DNA of 64,000 nucleotides from Ensifer sp. LCM 4579 (lineage in GTDB: Bacteria > Pseudomonadota > Alphaproteobacteria > Rhizobiales > Rhizobiaceae): the NCBI RefSeq assembly GCF_001854885.1, contig NZ_MDDV01000002.1, forward strand, positions 290,339-354,338. The letters are read 5' to 3'. This document shows positions 17,110 to 25,475 of this stretch, piece by piece. A program made the translations under genes and the position numbers. Position 1 is the first letter of the stretch, and each line of letters starts with the position of its first letter. The notes under the pieces were generated by a model. The model worked only from the letters and a program-made list of their open reading frames with translations. It did not search any database and had not been told where the DNA came from.

Positions 17110-19440
17110 TTGGCGAGAAAAATGTCCCGTAACAGCCGGTATGCCGAGCTCACTACCGACAGCAACGCTGAGACACGTCGGTTGATCGATGCCGGCAATC
17201 GGCTGGCGAAGGAGGTCGCGCGTCTGTTCCCCTCGGAGCCAGACCTGGCCGATCGCCATTACTGGCTCGAGACGATGATCAATCACGTCCCCGACTATAT
17301 CTTTGCCAAGGATGCCGAGGGGCGCTTTCTTATCGCCAATCAGGCGACTGTCGCGGACAACGGTTTCAACGATCTGCAGGAATTGGTCGGCAAGACGGAC
17401 TTCGATCTGCACCCGCCCGAATTCGCCGAGGCCGTCGCGGAGACGGAGCGACGTGTGATCGAGACCGGTGAACCGATCTTCGGCATCGAGGAGCGGGCGA
17501 TCGTCACGAAAGGCTACGATCGCTGGCTGATGACCTCGAAGGTACCTTTGCGCAACAAGCGCGGCAAGATCGTCGGCGTCGTCGGTATCTCGCGGGACAT
17601 CTCCGAGCGAAAGGCTGCCGAGCGCCTGCTCGAAGGGCAGGCGCGCTTGCTTGAAATGGTTGCCCGGGGCGAGCCGCTCGAAACGTTTTTCCACGAACTC
17701 ATCCTCCTGATCGAGCGGCTCATGCCCGGTATCAAGGGCTCGATCCTGCTGCTTTCGGAGGATGGCCGGTATCTTCTGCAAGGGGCTGCACCCAGTCTCG
17801 ACGAGACCTATTGTTCCGCCGTTCACGGCCTCGAGATCGGTCCGAAATCCGGTTCCTGCGGGACGGCTGCGTGGCGGGGTCAGCAGGTGATCGTCAGCGA
17901 TATCCTTACCGATCCGTTGTGGGAGGGCTATGCCCATGTCGTGCAGCCTTACGGCTTTCGCGCCTGTTGGTCGACGCCGATCTTCTCGCGCGAACGCAAG
18001 GTGCTCGGCACATTCGCGCTCTATTCGCGAGAGGCAGGCGCTCCGAGCGATCACCAGCAGGAACTGACCGCAATGGCTGCCCATCTCGCGGGCATTGCCA
18101 TCGAGCGTAAGCGGGCCGAGGAAAGGATCAGTTTCATGGCCCATCACGACGCCGTGACGGGGCTACCCAACCGCGCTCGTTTCGAGGCACAGGTTGCCGG
18201 CATGCTCGAGTCCATTCGCGGACGCGAACAATGGGCCGTCCTCGCTTTTCTTGATCTCGACAACTTCAAGTTGATCAACGACAATCTCGGCCACGCTGCG
18301 GGCGACGAACTCCTGAAGGCGGTCGCCGGGCGGATGCGTGCTGCCGTGCGAAAATCCGATGTGGTCGTGCGCCTGGGCGGTGACGAATTCATCATTCTCC
18401 TGAACGGCGTTCCAACCGACCGCGATCTCGTCCTGAAGCGGCTCGAGGATATTCGTACCGCGATCGCCATGCCGGTCCAGCTGCAGGGCCGAAGCCTGCA
18501 GGTCACTTGCAGCATGGGTGTCGCCTGCTATCCGAAGCATGGCCGAACGACCAGCGAATTGCTCGCCAATGCCGATATGGCCATGTACCGGGCAAAGGAA
18601 TACGGCCGCAATAACCTCCAGGTCTTTTCCGCGGAAATGGCGGCAAAGGCGCAGGAAAAGCTGCAATGGCAGGAAGAGCTGCGTGAGGCGATCGCCCGCG
18701 ACGAATTCATCCTGCACTTCCAGCCGCAGATCAGTCTTGCCAGCGGCCGCATATTCGCCGCCGAGGCGCTTCTGCGCTGGCAGCATCCGCAGCGCGGAAT
18801 GATCTCGCCGGCGACATTCATTCCGCTCGCCGAGGAGACCGGGCTCATCGTCCCGATCGGCGACTGGGTTCTCAAAGCCGCTTGCCGGCAAGCGAAGGCT
18901 TGGCAGGAGGCGGGCTTGCTGCCGCTGACCGTCAGCGTAAACGTCTCCGCCCGGCAATTTCGCGAACGCAACTGGGCCGCGCGCGTGGCGGCCGTGCTCG
19001 TGGAGACCGGCCTCGATGCACGCTATCTCGAGCTCGAGCTGACCGAGAGCCTGATCATGCAGGACGTGCCTGGTGCGATTGCGACGATGCACGAACTCGA
19101 GGCTATCGGTGTCCATCTCGCCATTGACGATTTCGGCACGGGATATTCGAGCCTCAGTGCCCTTAAGCGCTTTCCCGTGAGCCGACTGAAGATCGATCGC
19201 TCCTTCGTCGAGGACATTCCTTCGGATCCCGACGACGAAGCGATCACCGCCGGCATCATCTCGCTCGCACAAAAGCTTGGGTTGCGCGTGATCGCCGAAG
19301 GCGTCGAGAGCGAGGCGCAGGTCGAATTCCTGCAGAGGAGCGGCTGCGACGAGATACAGGGCTATTTCTTCAGTCCGCCTCTGTCCTCGCAGGACTTCGA
19401 AACCCTCCTGCGCCGGTCGGGCTGCGACGCCGAAGGCTGA
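17110..19440 (+). CDS. PAS-GAF-GGDEF-EAL cyclic-di-GMP regulator
   Basis: 776 residues with, in order: PAS (about 55-170, YIFAKDAEGRFLIAN), GAF (about 185-340, SGSCGTAAWRGQQVIVSDI), GGDEF (about 345-510) with intact RLGGDEFIIL, and EAL (about 520-770) with intact AEALLRW, NVSARQF, ELTESLIM, DDFGTGYSS, KIDRSF and EGVES. Both catalytic domains look competent, so it may make or degrade c-di-GMP according to signals sensed by PAS/GAF. Cytoplasmic. I take the TTG at 17110 because GGAGG (17099-17103) is six bases upstream; the ATG at 17122 is the alternative. Monocistronic. Confidence 0.9.
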   Translation: MARKMSRNSRYAELTTDSNAETRRLIDAGNRLAKEVARLFPSEPDLADRHYWLETMINHVPDYIFAKDAEGRFLIANQATVADNGFNDLQELVGKTDFDLHPPEFAEAVAETERRVIETGEPIFGIEERAIVTKGYDRWLMTSKVPLRNKRGKIVGVVGISRDISERKAAERLLEGQARLLEMVARGEPLETFFHELILLIERLMPGIKGSILLLSEDGRYLLQGAAPSLDETYCSAVHGLEIGPKSGSCGTAAWRGQQVIVSDILTDPLWEGYAHVVQPYGFRACWSTPIFSRERKVLGTFALYSREAGAPSDHQQELTAMAAHLAGIAIERKRAEERISFMAHHDAVTGLPNRARFEAQVAGMLESIRGREQWAVLAFLDLDNFKLINDNLGHAAGDELLKAVAGRMRAAVRKSDVVVRLGGDEFIILLNGVPTDRDLVLKRLEDIRTAIAMPVQLQGRSLQVTCSMGVACYPKHGRTTSELLANADMAMYRAKEYGRNNLQVFSAEMAAKAQEKLQWQEELREAIARDEFILHFQPQISLASGRIFAAEALLRWQHPQRGMISPATFIPLAEETGLIVPIGDWVLKAACRQAKAWQEAGLLPLTVSVNVSARQFRERNWAARVAAVLVETGLDARYLELELTESLIMQDVPGAIATMHELEAIGVHLAIDDFGTGYSSLSALKRFPVSRLKIDRSFVEDIPSDPDDEAITAGIISLAQKLGLRVIAEGVESEAQVEFLQRSGCDEIQGYFFSPPLSSQDFETLLRRSGCDAEG

Positions 19441-19785
19441 CGTCCATCGGCTGTTCCTGGTGATCAGGGACAAAGACATGCTGCAGTTCAAAGCGCTACG
19501 CGAGGCTCTTGCGATTGAAGTCGACTGAAGAAACGCGCGGCGCTGGAGGTTGGTGCCGTGATCGTGAACACAATTTTTACTGACATGGGCGCTGTTGCGG
19601 CCGTAAATGCAAGCCTGGAGCGAGTTCGGAATTCGAGCGCTCCGCGTTCCGCCTTTTCGATTCGATCGCGGTTTGAAATTGTTTCGACGCAAGGCCATCG
19701 TGATCTGGTAGCAAGGAGCGGGACGATGCGAATCACCACATTGTTCCGCTCCTTCTTTTCGCTGCACCCAAACCGATAGAGTTCG
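19441..19785. other. Intergenic gap of 345 bases
   Basis: Holds a degenerate copy of the dispersed palindromic element (about 19465-19546). A 73-codon open frame at 19558-19779 has no clear ribosome binding site and a composition unlike a real protein, so I do not call it. The promoter of the L,D-transpeptidase gene must lie here. Confidence 0.5.
19465..19546 (+). repeat. Dispersed palindromic element, copy 2 (degenerate)
   Basis: AGGGACAAAGACATGC, then CAGTTCAAAGCGCTAC and ACGCGCGGCGCTGGAG in the same order as the copy at 24345; the internal CGACCTTTGCGCGTC part is diverged. It lies 25 bases after the stop of the PAS-GAF-GGDEF-EAL gene. Confidence 0.7.
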
Positions 19786-20555
19786 ATGTCATCGCTACCC
19801 CTGTTTTCTCGCCGCCATTTCCTGCGCACCTCAGGGCTCGCAATCGCCTCCGCCGGGCTTGCAGGCTGCACGTCCTCCATGAATACCGACCGTTTTCGCC
19901 AGGAAACAATGCCCGTCTTCCGCAATCCTGCGCTTGAGGAGCACTGGGTCGAATCGGGCGGCGCGGTGATCGGGGGACCGGTGCCTGCCGGTCTTCCGCC
20001 GCAGGATGGCTATTATGGGGATGTCTACGCGGCGAGGGAGGATGGCGCTTTTCTGATTCCGGCCGTGCCCTATCGGCAGATCGACCCGCGCTTCTACCGT
20101 CAGGAGGTCAATGATCCCTTCGGCGAGGCGCCCGGGACGATCGTCGTCGACACGGCCGACCGTTATCTTTACCAGATCCAGCCGGGTGGCCGCGCTACGC
20201 GCTATGGCGTCGGTCTCGGCCGAGAGGGTTTCGCCTGGTCTGGGCGCGGCGTAATCCAGTGGAAACAGAAATGGCCGAAATGGACGCCGCCGGAATCGAT
20301 GATCGCCCGCCAGCCGGTGCTCGCAAAATATCCGCCGACAATGGCGGCATGCCGGGAGGGCTCGACAACCCGCTTGGATCACGCGCACTTTACATATTCC
20401 AGAACGGCCAGGACACGCTTTATCGGGTGCACGGCACGCCGGAATGGCAATCGATCGGCAAGGCCGTTTCCTCCGGTTGCGTGCGCATGCTCAACCAGGA
20501 CGTCATCCATCTCTATGACCGGGTGCGCGGAAAGGCGCCGATCCTCGTCGTCTAG
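19786..20555 (+). pseudogene. L,D-transpeptidase (YkuD/ErfK) with a frameshift before the active site
   Basis: The first 182 codons encode a Tat/lipoprotein-type signal (SRRHFLRTSG...LAGC) and the N-terminal YkuD region up to PPESMIARQPVLAKY. The frame then runs into arginine-rich nonsense. The true continuation, SADNGGMPGGLDNPLGSRAL through HGTPEWQSIGKAVSSGCVRM to PILVV, is one frame over, beginning at base 20331. A single missing T after TAT (20329-20331) explains it. The catalytic HGT...SSGCVR therefore lies only in the shifted frame. Such enzymes cross-link peptidoglycan or attach lipoproteins in the periplasm. Either a real inactivating mutation or a read/assembly error. Confidence 0.85.
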
Positions 20556-20561
20556 CGCATC

Positions 20562-20586
20562 GCTGAAAAGACACGCGGCGCTGTGA
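20562..20586 (+). repeat. Dispersed palindromic element, fragment (copy 3)
   Basis: CTGAAAAGACACGCGGCGCTGTGAG follows the L,D-transpeptidase stop by a few bases (one base differs from the GACGCGCGGCGCTGTAG end of the full copies). Only the terminal hairpin part is present. Written here in description: positions 20562-20586. Confidence 0.6.
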
Positions 20587-20605
20587 GGCCGCCGCGTGCG
20601 GGTCG

Positions 20606-21082
20606 TCAGTCTTCGCTGCGATTTACAGCGAGCCGCTGTGTCAATCGGTGCAGCGCCTCGCGCAGTTCGCCGACTTCCTCCAGGCTGCAGCCGGTTGCCT
20701 TGCCGATCTCCGTCAGAATGCTGAAGGCCTCGGTCTTCAAGGCCCGCCCCCTTTCCGTCAGGCTGACAACGACCTGGCGCTCGTCGGCGGGGTCGCGCAG
20801 TCGGCGGACATAGCCGGCCGCCTCCAGGCGCTTTAGGAGGGGCGAAAGTGTGCCCGAATCGAGACCCAATTCGTCGCCGATCCGCTTCACCGTCATGTCG
20901 TCCTGTTGCCACAGCGCCAGCAGAACGAGATATTGCGGATAGGTAAGGCCAAAGCGGTCCAGCAAAGGCTTGTAGGCGCGATTGAAGGCATGTGCGGCCG
21001 AATAGACGGCAAAGCAGAGCTGCTGGCCAAGCGCCAACGCGTCGTTGGGTAAAACGTTGGATTTGTCCGTATCGGTCTTCAT
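20606..21082 (-). CDS. ohrR: Organic-hydroperoxide-sensing repressor OhrR (MarR family)
   Basis: 158 residues with a MarR winged helix (about 55-120: [33 protein letters not shown]). The single conserved N-terminal reactive cysteine is in [20 protein letters not shown] (about residue 23), the hallmark of OhrR; its oxidation by organic peroxides releases DNA. Divergent from ohr, with a 10-bp-arm dyad between the two starts. Full length and typical. Confidence 0.92.
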   Translation of the reverse strand: MKTDTDKSNVLPNDALALGQQLCFAVYSAAHAFNRAYKPLLDRFGLTYPQYLVLLALWQQDDMTVKRIGDELGLDSGTLSPLLKRLEAAGYVRRLRDPADERQVVVSLTERGRALKTEAFSILTEIGKATGCSLEEVGELREALHRLTQRLAVNRSED

Positions 21083-21120
21083 TGTAGTATTGTCTCAAAC
21101 TCGGCCGGAAAACGCAATTT

Positions 21121-21152
21121 GCAAAATTAATTTGCGCACAATTTAATTTTGC
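21121..21152. promoter_or_regulatory. OhrR operator/promoter region
   Basis: GCAAAATTAA (21121-21130), 12 bases, TTAATTTTGC (21143-21152): perfect 10-bp inverted repeat in the divergent ohrR-ohr gap, in an AT-rich island. Overlapping TTTGCGC/GCGCA half sites could allow more than one OhrR dimer. The ohr ATG is 44 bases downstream and ohrR starts 39 bases upstream. Confidence 0.65.
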
Positions 21153-21195
21153 GCTACTAAGATGCGATCCGAACTAACCAAAGAAGGAGAATGCA

Positions 21196-21618
21196 ATGCC
21201 CATCCTCTACCGCACCACCGCATCCGCTACCGGCGGCCGCTCCGGTCAGGCCAAGAGCGCCGACGGCGTTCTCGATGTCACCCTCACCGTGCCGAAGGAA
21301 CTCGGCGGCGATGGGGCACACGGCACCAATCCGGAGCAGCTTTTCGCTGCCGGCTATTCCGCCTGCTTCCTGGGCGCGCTGAAAGCCGTCGCCGGCAAAG
21401 AGAAGGTAAAGCTTTCCGAGGACACGAAGGTCACGGGTACCGTCGGCATCGGCCCGCGCGAAGACGGCACGGGCTTCTTCATCGACGTGGCGCTCGAAGT
21501 TTCTTCGCCCCAGGTCGACAAGGCAGTTCTCGAGGATCTGGTCCAGAAGGCGCACATCGTTTGCCCTTACAGCCATGCGACGCGGGGCAATGTCGACGTG
21601 AAGCTGTCGGTGGCCTGA
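21196..21618 (+). CDS. ohr: Organic hydroperoxide resistance peroxidase Ohr
   Basis: 140 residues, the normal Ohr length. Thiol peroxidase that reduces organic and fatty-acid hydroperoxides using lipoylated proteins. The two catalytic cysteines are in [12 protein letters not shown] (about residue 57) and [14 protein letters not shown] (about residue 121), with the conserved Arg/Glu context [15 protein letters not shown]. Strong AAGGAG upstream. Controlled by the divergent OhrR. A 9-bp hairpin at 21686-21712 downstream can terminate it. Confidence 0.95.
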   Translation: MPILYRTTASATGGRSGQAKSADGVLDVTLTVPKELGGDGAHGTNPEQLFAAGYSACFLGALKAVAGKEKVKLSEDTKVTGTVGIGPREDGTGFFIDVALEVSSPQVDKAVLEDLVQKAHIVCPYSHATRGNVDVKLSVA

Positions 21619-21685
21619 TCGCCATGCAGCACCGTGCGTTCCTCGGGACGGTGCGAAGGTGCGGCAGCGACTTGAACGCAACGCC

Positions 21686-21712
21686 GAAGCCCGCGATGTG
21701 ATTGCGGGCTTC
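21686..21712. terminator. Bidirectional terminator between ohr and phnA
   Basis: GAAGCCCGC (21686-21694), 9-base loop, GCGGGCTTC (21704-21712). It lies between the convergent ohr and PhnA-like genes. No long T run, so efficiency is uncertain. Confidence 0.5.
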
Positions 21713-21732
21713 AGTTGCAGTTCGATACCGTG

Positions 21733-21945
21733 TCAGGCCTTCTTGAGGAACTCGGTGCGGAGCACCAATCCCTTGACCTTTTCGACGCGGCATTCGACCT
21801 CGTCGGGATTGTCCGTGAGCCGGATGCCCTTCACCAGCGTGCCTCGCTTCAGCGTGGTGGAGGTCCCTTTCACCTTCAGGTCCTTGATCAGCGTAACATT
21901 GTCGCCATCCATCAGGATGGCGCCGTTCGAGTCCTTGACGTCCAT
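21733..21945 (-). CDS. PhnA/YjdM-family protein, short form
   Basis: 70 residues covering just the C-terminal PhnA domain: VKDSNGAILMDGDNVTLIKDLKVKG (in two stretches) and GTLVKGIRL, ending RTEFLKKA. In E. coli the homologous YjdM has an extra N-terminal zinc ribbon, absent here. Despite the historical name it is not a C-P lyase component; its role is unsettled. Start at MDVKDSNG behind AAGGATC; the frame extends to 22032 but the extra sequence does not look like the family. Convergent with ohr. Confidence 0.85.
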   Translation of the reverse strand: MDVKDSNGAILMDGDNVTLIKDLKVKGTSTTLKRGTLVKGIRLTDNPDEVECRVEKVKGLVLRTEFLKKA

Positions 21946-22066
21946 CGTCGATCCTTTTCCGAGCACCGACGGTCCTTCGGCGACAATACCAAGGTCGAGG
22001 CCCACCGGCCTCCATAATCTGGAGGGAGGCATAGGCGCAAGCGCAATCGTGGTCGCTTGTCGGTTC

Positions 22067-23620
22067 CTATCGCTTCAGACTGCCCAGAATGCCGCGAACG
22101 ATCGCCCGGCCGACCTGTGTCGCGACCGTGCGGGCGACCGATTTCAGCGCCGCTTCCACGATCGTTTCCCGCTGATAGCCGGAGGAGCGTGGCCGGGCGC
22201 GGCTGCCTGATGACGCCTCGTCCGTATCGTCGCCGAAACCGGGCAGGGTCCAGCGGCTGCGGCCGGAGGGCGCTTCGGCGGCCTGCTCTTCCGCCTGCCG
22301 CGCCGCCTCTGCCGCCTTGGCCGTCCGTTCGGCAAGGATTTCATAGGCCGATTCCCGGTCGAATTCCTCGTCATAGAGCCCGCGCACCGGGCTAACATTC
22401 ATCGTGTTCTGCCGCTCGGCCTCCGTCAGCGGCCCGAGGCGCGAAGACGGCGGGCGGATCAGGGTCCGCTCGACCACCGACGGCGAGCCCTTGCCTTCGA
22501 GCGTGGAGACCAGCGCTTCGCCGGTACCAAGCGTGGTGATCACCGTGGCGCAGTCGAAGTCGGGGTTGGTGCGGAATGTATCGGCCGCCGTCTTCACCGC
22601 CTTCTGTTCGCGCGGGGTGTAGGCGCGCAGCGCATGCTGCACGCGGTTGCCAAGTTGCGCGAGCACGGTTTCCGGCACGTCGAGCGGGTTCTGGGTGACG
22701 AAATAGACGCCGACGCCCTTGGAGCGGATCAGGCGAACCACCTGCTCGACGCGTTCGACAAGCACCTTGGGCGCGTCGTTGAAGAGCAGATGCGCCTCGT
22801 CGAAGAAAAAGACCAGCCGCGGCTTCTCAGGATCGCCGATCTCCGGCAGTTCTTCGAAGAGCTCGGACAAAAGCCAGAGCAGGAATGTCGCGTAAAGCCT
22901 CGGATTCATCATCAATTTGTCGGCGGAAAGCACCGAGATTGCGCCGCGCCCGTCATTGGTCGTGCGCATGATGTCGGTGATCTTCAATGCGGGCTCGCCG
23001 AAGAAATGATCCGCACCCTGCTGCTCCAGGATCAACAATTCGCGCTGGATCGAGCCCAGGGAGGACTTGGAGATGAAGCCGAACTGGTTCGAAAGCTCGC
23101 TTGCATTCTCGCCCATGTACTTGAGCAGCGCCTGGAGGTCTTTCAGGTCGAGCAGCGGCAGACCGCCTTCATCGGCGATCTTGAAGGCGATGTTCAGCAC
23201 CCCTTCCTGCGCATCGGTGGCGTTCATCAGGCGCGAGAGCAAGAGCGGCCCCATCTCCGACATTGTCGTGCGGACCCGATGGCCTTTCTCGCCGTAGAGA
23301 TCCCAGAAGATTACCGGAAACTCCTGGAAGTCGTAGGGCGCGAGCCCGATCTGCTCGGCGCGTTCCAAAAGAAAATCCTTCGGCTCGCCGATCGCACAGA
23401 TCCCGGACAGATCACCCTTGACGTCGGCACAGAAGACGGGAACGCCGGCATTCGAGAAGCCCTCGGCAAGGATCTGCAGCGTCACGGTCTTGCCGGTGCC
23501 GGTCGCACCGGTGATCAGACCATGGCGATTGCCGAATTTGAGATCGAGATACTCGCCCTTGTTGATCGAATCGTCCGGCTTGCGGCTGGTGCCGATATAC
23601 AGCTTGCCTTCCTGCAGCAT
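22067..23620 (-). CDS. HerA-like ATPase, DUF853 (YjgR) family
   Basis: 517 residues. Cytoplasmic P-loop ATPase related to HerA/FtsK: Walker A GATGTGKTVT at about residues 36-45, Walker B RLVFFFDEAHLLF (about 275-287). The N-terminal LYIGTSRKPDDSINKGEYLDLKFGNRHGLITGATG is characteristic of DUF853 (E. coli YjgR). Low-complexity linker rich in Ala/Glu at about 425-470 before a basic C-terminus. Start chosen at MLQEGKLYIG behind GGAGATGAGG; the frame remains open to 23824. Function unknown. Confidence 0.88.
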   Translation of the reverse strand: MLQEGKLYIGTSRKPDDSINKGEYLDLKFGNRHGLITGATGTGKTVTLQILAEGFSNAGVPVFCADVKGDLSGICAIGEPKDFLLERAEQIGLAPYDFQEFPVIFWDLYGEKGHRVRTTMSEMGPLLLSRLMNATDAQEGVLNIAFKIADEGGLPLLDLKDLQALLKYMGENASELSNQFGFISKSSLGSIQRELLILEQQGADHFFGEPALKITDIMRTTNDGRGAISVLSADKLMMNPRLYATFLLWLLSELFEELPEIGDPEKPRLVFFFDEAHLLFNDAPKVLVERVEQVVRLIRSKGVGVYFVTQNPLDVPETVLAQLGNRVQHALRAYTPREQKAVKTAADTFRTNPDFDCATVITTLGTGEALVSTLEGKGSPSVVERTLIRPPSSRLGPLTEAERQNTMNVSPVRGLYDEEFDRESAYEILAERTAKAAEAARQAEEQAAEAPSGRSRWTLPGFGDDTDEASSGSRARPRSSGYQRETIVEAALKSVARTVATQVGRAIVRGILGSLKR

Positions 23621-23865
23621 GGGAGCCTCATCTCCGTTCATCAATTTTGCCAATGGAAGCGGACATTTGCCGCCGATCGCCATCGAAATGTCGTTGGTTT
23701 TGTTATAGGAGGTGAGGCTCTGTCCGGCAACAAAACTTACGCGGACTGAAAGACTTGCAGACGGGGCGACATCTTCGGATACGGACCGGCCGTGCGGTGC
23801 TATTGTCATTTCGAAGTCGATCATTTACCTTGACGTTCACGTCAAAAAACTGTGAGGAGATTTTC

Positions 23866-24255
23866 ATGAGTGAATTGGTCACGCGCGTGGCGGAAAATGT
23901 CGGGATCGAGCCCGCAACGGCCGAAAAGGCGGTGGGGATGATCCTCGGCTTTCTGCAGCGCGAAGCGGCGGACGGGCCGGTCGCCAGGATGATCGAGGCA
24001 ATTCCCGGCGCGCCGGAGTTGGTCGCGCAATATAGCGGAGAGGGCAGCAATGGCGGGCTGCTTGGCGGGCTGATGTCGGCCGTGGGCGGTGGCGGCGTCA
24101 TGGCGCTCGGCCAGCAGTTGATGAGCCAGGGTCTTGGCATGGGCGAGATCACGGCGCTTGCGAGGGAAACCATCGCCTACGCCAAGGAAAAGGCGGGCGA
24201 CGAAGTCGTCGACGAGGTCGTCGCCTCGGTGCCGGGTCTTAGCCAGTTCGTTTGA
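23866..24255 (+). CDS. Small helical protein, DUF2267/DUF2780-like
   Basis: 129 residues from MSELVTRVAENVGIEP (GAGGAG eight bases ahead). N-terminal helical part (1-50) and a glycine-rich middle (NGGLLGGLMSAVGGGGVMALG, about 62-82), then two amphipathic helices. No signal peptide. Similar proteins are annotated as DUF2267 or DUF2780; I cannot decide between them. The open frame continues back to 23755 without a start supported by a ribosome binding site. Divergent from the HerA-like ATPase (245 bases apart). Confidence 0.6.
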   Translation: MSELVTRVAENVGIEPATAEKAVGMILGFLQREAADGPVARMIEAIPGAPELVAQYSGEGSNGGLLGGLMSAVGGGGVMALGQQLMSQGLGMGEITALARETIAYAKEKAGDEVVDEVVASVPGLSQFV

Positions 24256-24344
24256 GGTGGCACCGTCTCTTCCTCCGGCCGGTGCGTTCCGCGCGCAGAA
24301 GCGTTTTGGTCGGAGCAAGTGGTCAACCGTACATTCTCCCCTTA

Positions 24345-24541
24345 CTGCATGTCTCCTTTAGTCGATCTCGATTTAAGGACAAAGACATGCAGCAATTCAA
24401 AGTGCTACAGCGACCTTTGCGCCGGCCCGAAAATTGTATCAGATTTTCGGAAAGCTCGATGCGTAGAATCAAAGAGTTACAGCGACCTTTGCGCGTCTGA
24501 AAAGACGCGCGGCGCTGTAATTAAGACGCGCGGCGCTGTAG
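24345..24541 (+). repeat. Dispersed palindromic element, copy 4 (longest)
   Basis: Order: stem CTGCATGTCTCC...AAAGACATGCAG (24345-24392); AATTCAAAGTGCTACAGCG; GGCCCGAAAATTG...CAGATTTTCGG hairpin (about 24424-24451); CGATGCGTAGAATC; GTTACAGCGACCTTTGCGC; GTCTGAAAAGAC stem; GCGCGGCGCTGTA end. The terminal AAGACGCGCGGCGCTGTA occurs twice in tandem (24502-24519 and 24523-24540). It fills most of the gap 24256-24571. Confidence 0.85.
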
Positions 24542-24571
24542 GGGATGGCCGGCGGGGCGCCCTCTCTCGCC

Positions 24572-25399
24572 TCAAGCGTCCCACTCGGGAGCCAGTCCCG
24601 CCGGGCTGACGATGCGGCCATCCGGCCTTGCCAGTCCGCGGATCGCCGCCATCTCTTCCCGGGTCAACGCGAAATCGAAGATCGCGAAATTTTCCTTGAG
24701 CCGCGCCTCCGTTGCCGTTTTCGAAAGGGCGATCACGTCCTGCTGCTGCACCAGCCATCGAAGCGCCACTTGTGCGGCTGTCTTGCCATGGCGGGCGCCG
24801 ATCTCGGCCAGGTGCCGGTCCGAGGGTACGCGGCCATTTGCCATGGCGTAATAGGCGGTGAGCGACATGCCGTGCCGCCGGGCTGCGTGCAGTACCTTGG
24901 TCTGGTCGAGATAGGGGTGGTACTCGACCTGATTAGTCGCGATCGGCGCCTCGCTCAGCCGCACTGCTTCCTCCATCTGCGCCGTGTTGAAGTTGCTGAC
25001 GCCGATGTGGCGCGCCTTGCCGGCTCTCACCACTTCGTTCAGGGCCCCGATCCGCTCCGCCATCGGCACCTCGCTGCCCGGCCAGTGCAGGAGCAGGAGG
25101 TCCACGTAGTCGGTCCTGAGCTTCGCAAGGCTCTCGTCGACCGAGGCGATAAGGGCGTCATGCCGATAATTATCGACCCAGACCTTGGTCGTCAGGAAAA
25201 TATCCGGACGCGGGATGCCGGACTTGTGAACGGCTTCCCCCACTTCGGCCTCGTTGCCGTAGATCTGCGCCGTGTCCACGTGGCGAAAGCCGATCTTCAG
25301 GGCTTGCGGCAAAATCCGAAGCACCTCCTCTCCGGACATGCGAAAGGTGCCGAAGCCGAGTGCCGGAATATTGGCGCCATTGGAAGTGACTGCATGCAT
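24572..25399 (-). CDS. Aldo/keto reductase
   Basis: 275 residues, TIM-barrel NADPH-dependent oxidoreductase of the AKR family (2,5-diketo-D-gluconate reductase-like group). Catalytic tetrad visible: Asp/Tyr in FRHVDTAQIYGNE (about 37-49), Lys in FLTTKVW (about 69), His in LLLLHWPG (about 102). The NADPH phosphate loop is ALSKTATEARLKEN (about 225). Start MHAVTSNGANIPALGFGTF, the classical AKR beginning; the frame to 25615 upstream is unrelated. Physiological substrate unknown. Confidence 0.9.
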   Translation of the reverse strand: MHAVTSNGANIPALGFGTFRMSGEEVLRILPQALKIGFRHVDTAQIYGNEAEVGEAVHKSGIPRPDIFLTTKVWVDNYRHDALIASVDESLAKLRTDYVDLLLLHWPGSEVPMAERIGALNEVVRAGKARHIGVSNFNTAQMEEAVRLSEAPIATNQVEYHPYLDQTKVLHAARRHGMSLTAYYAMANGRVPSDRHLAEIGARHGKTAAQVALRWLVQQQDVIALSKTATEARLKENFAIFDFALTREEMAAIRGLARPDGRIVSPAGLAPEWDA

Positions 25400-25475
25400 G
25401 GGGAACTCCTCGGACGACGGTAAGGACACCCCTATACTTGTCGCCGCGCGACGAAGGTTCAAGCCGATCCGGACT

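Noticed and set aside
19558-19779. A 73-codon frame before the L,D-transpeptidase
   Set aside because: No convincing ribosome binding site or protein-like composition; it lies in a repeat-bearing gap.
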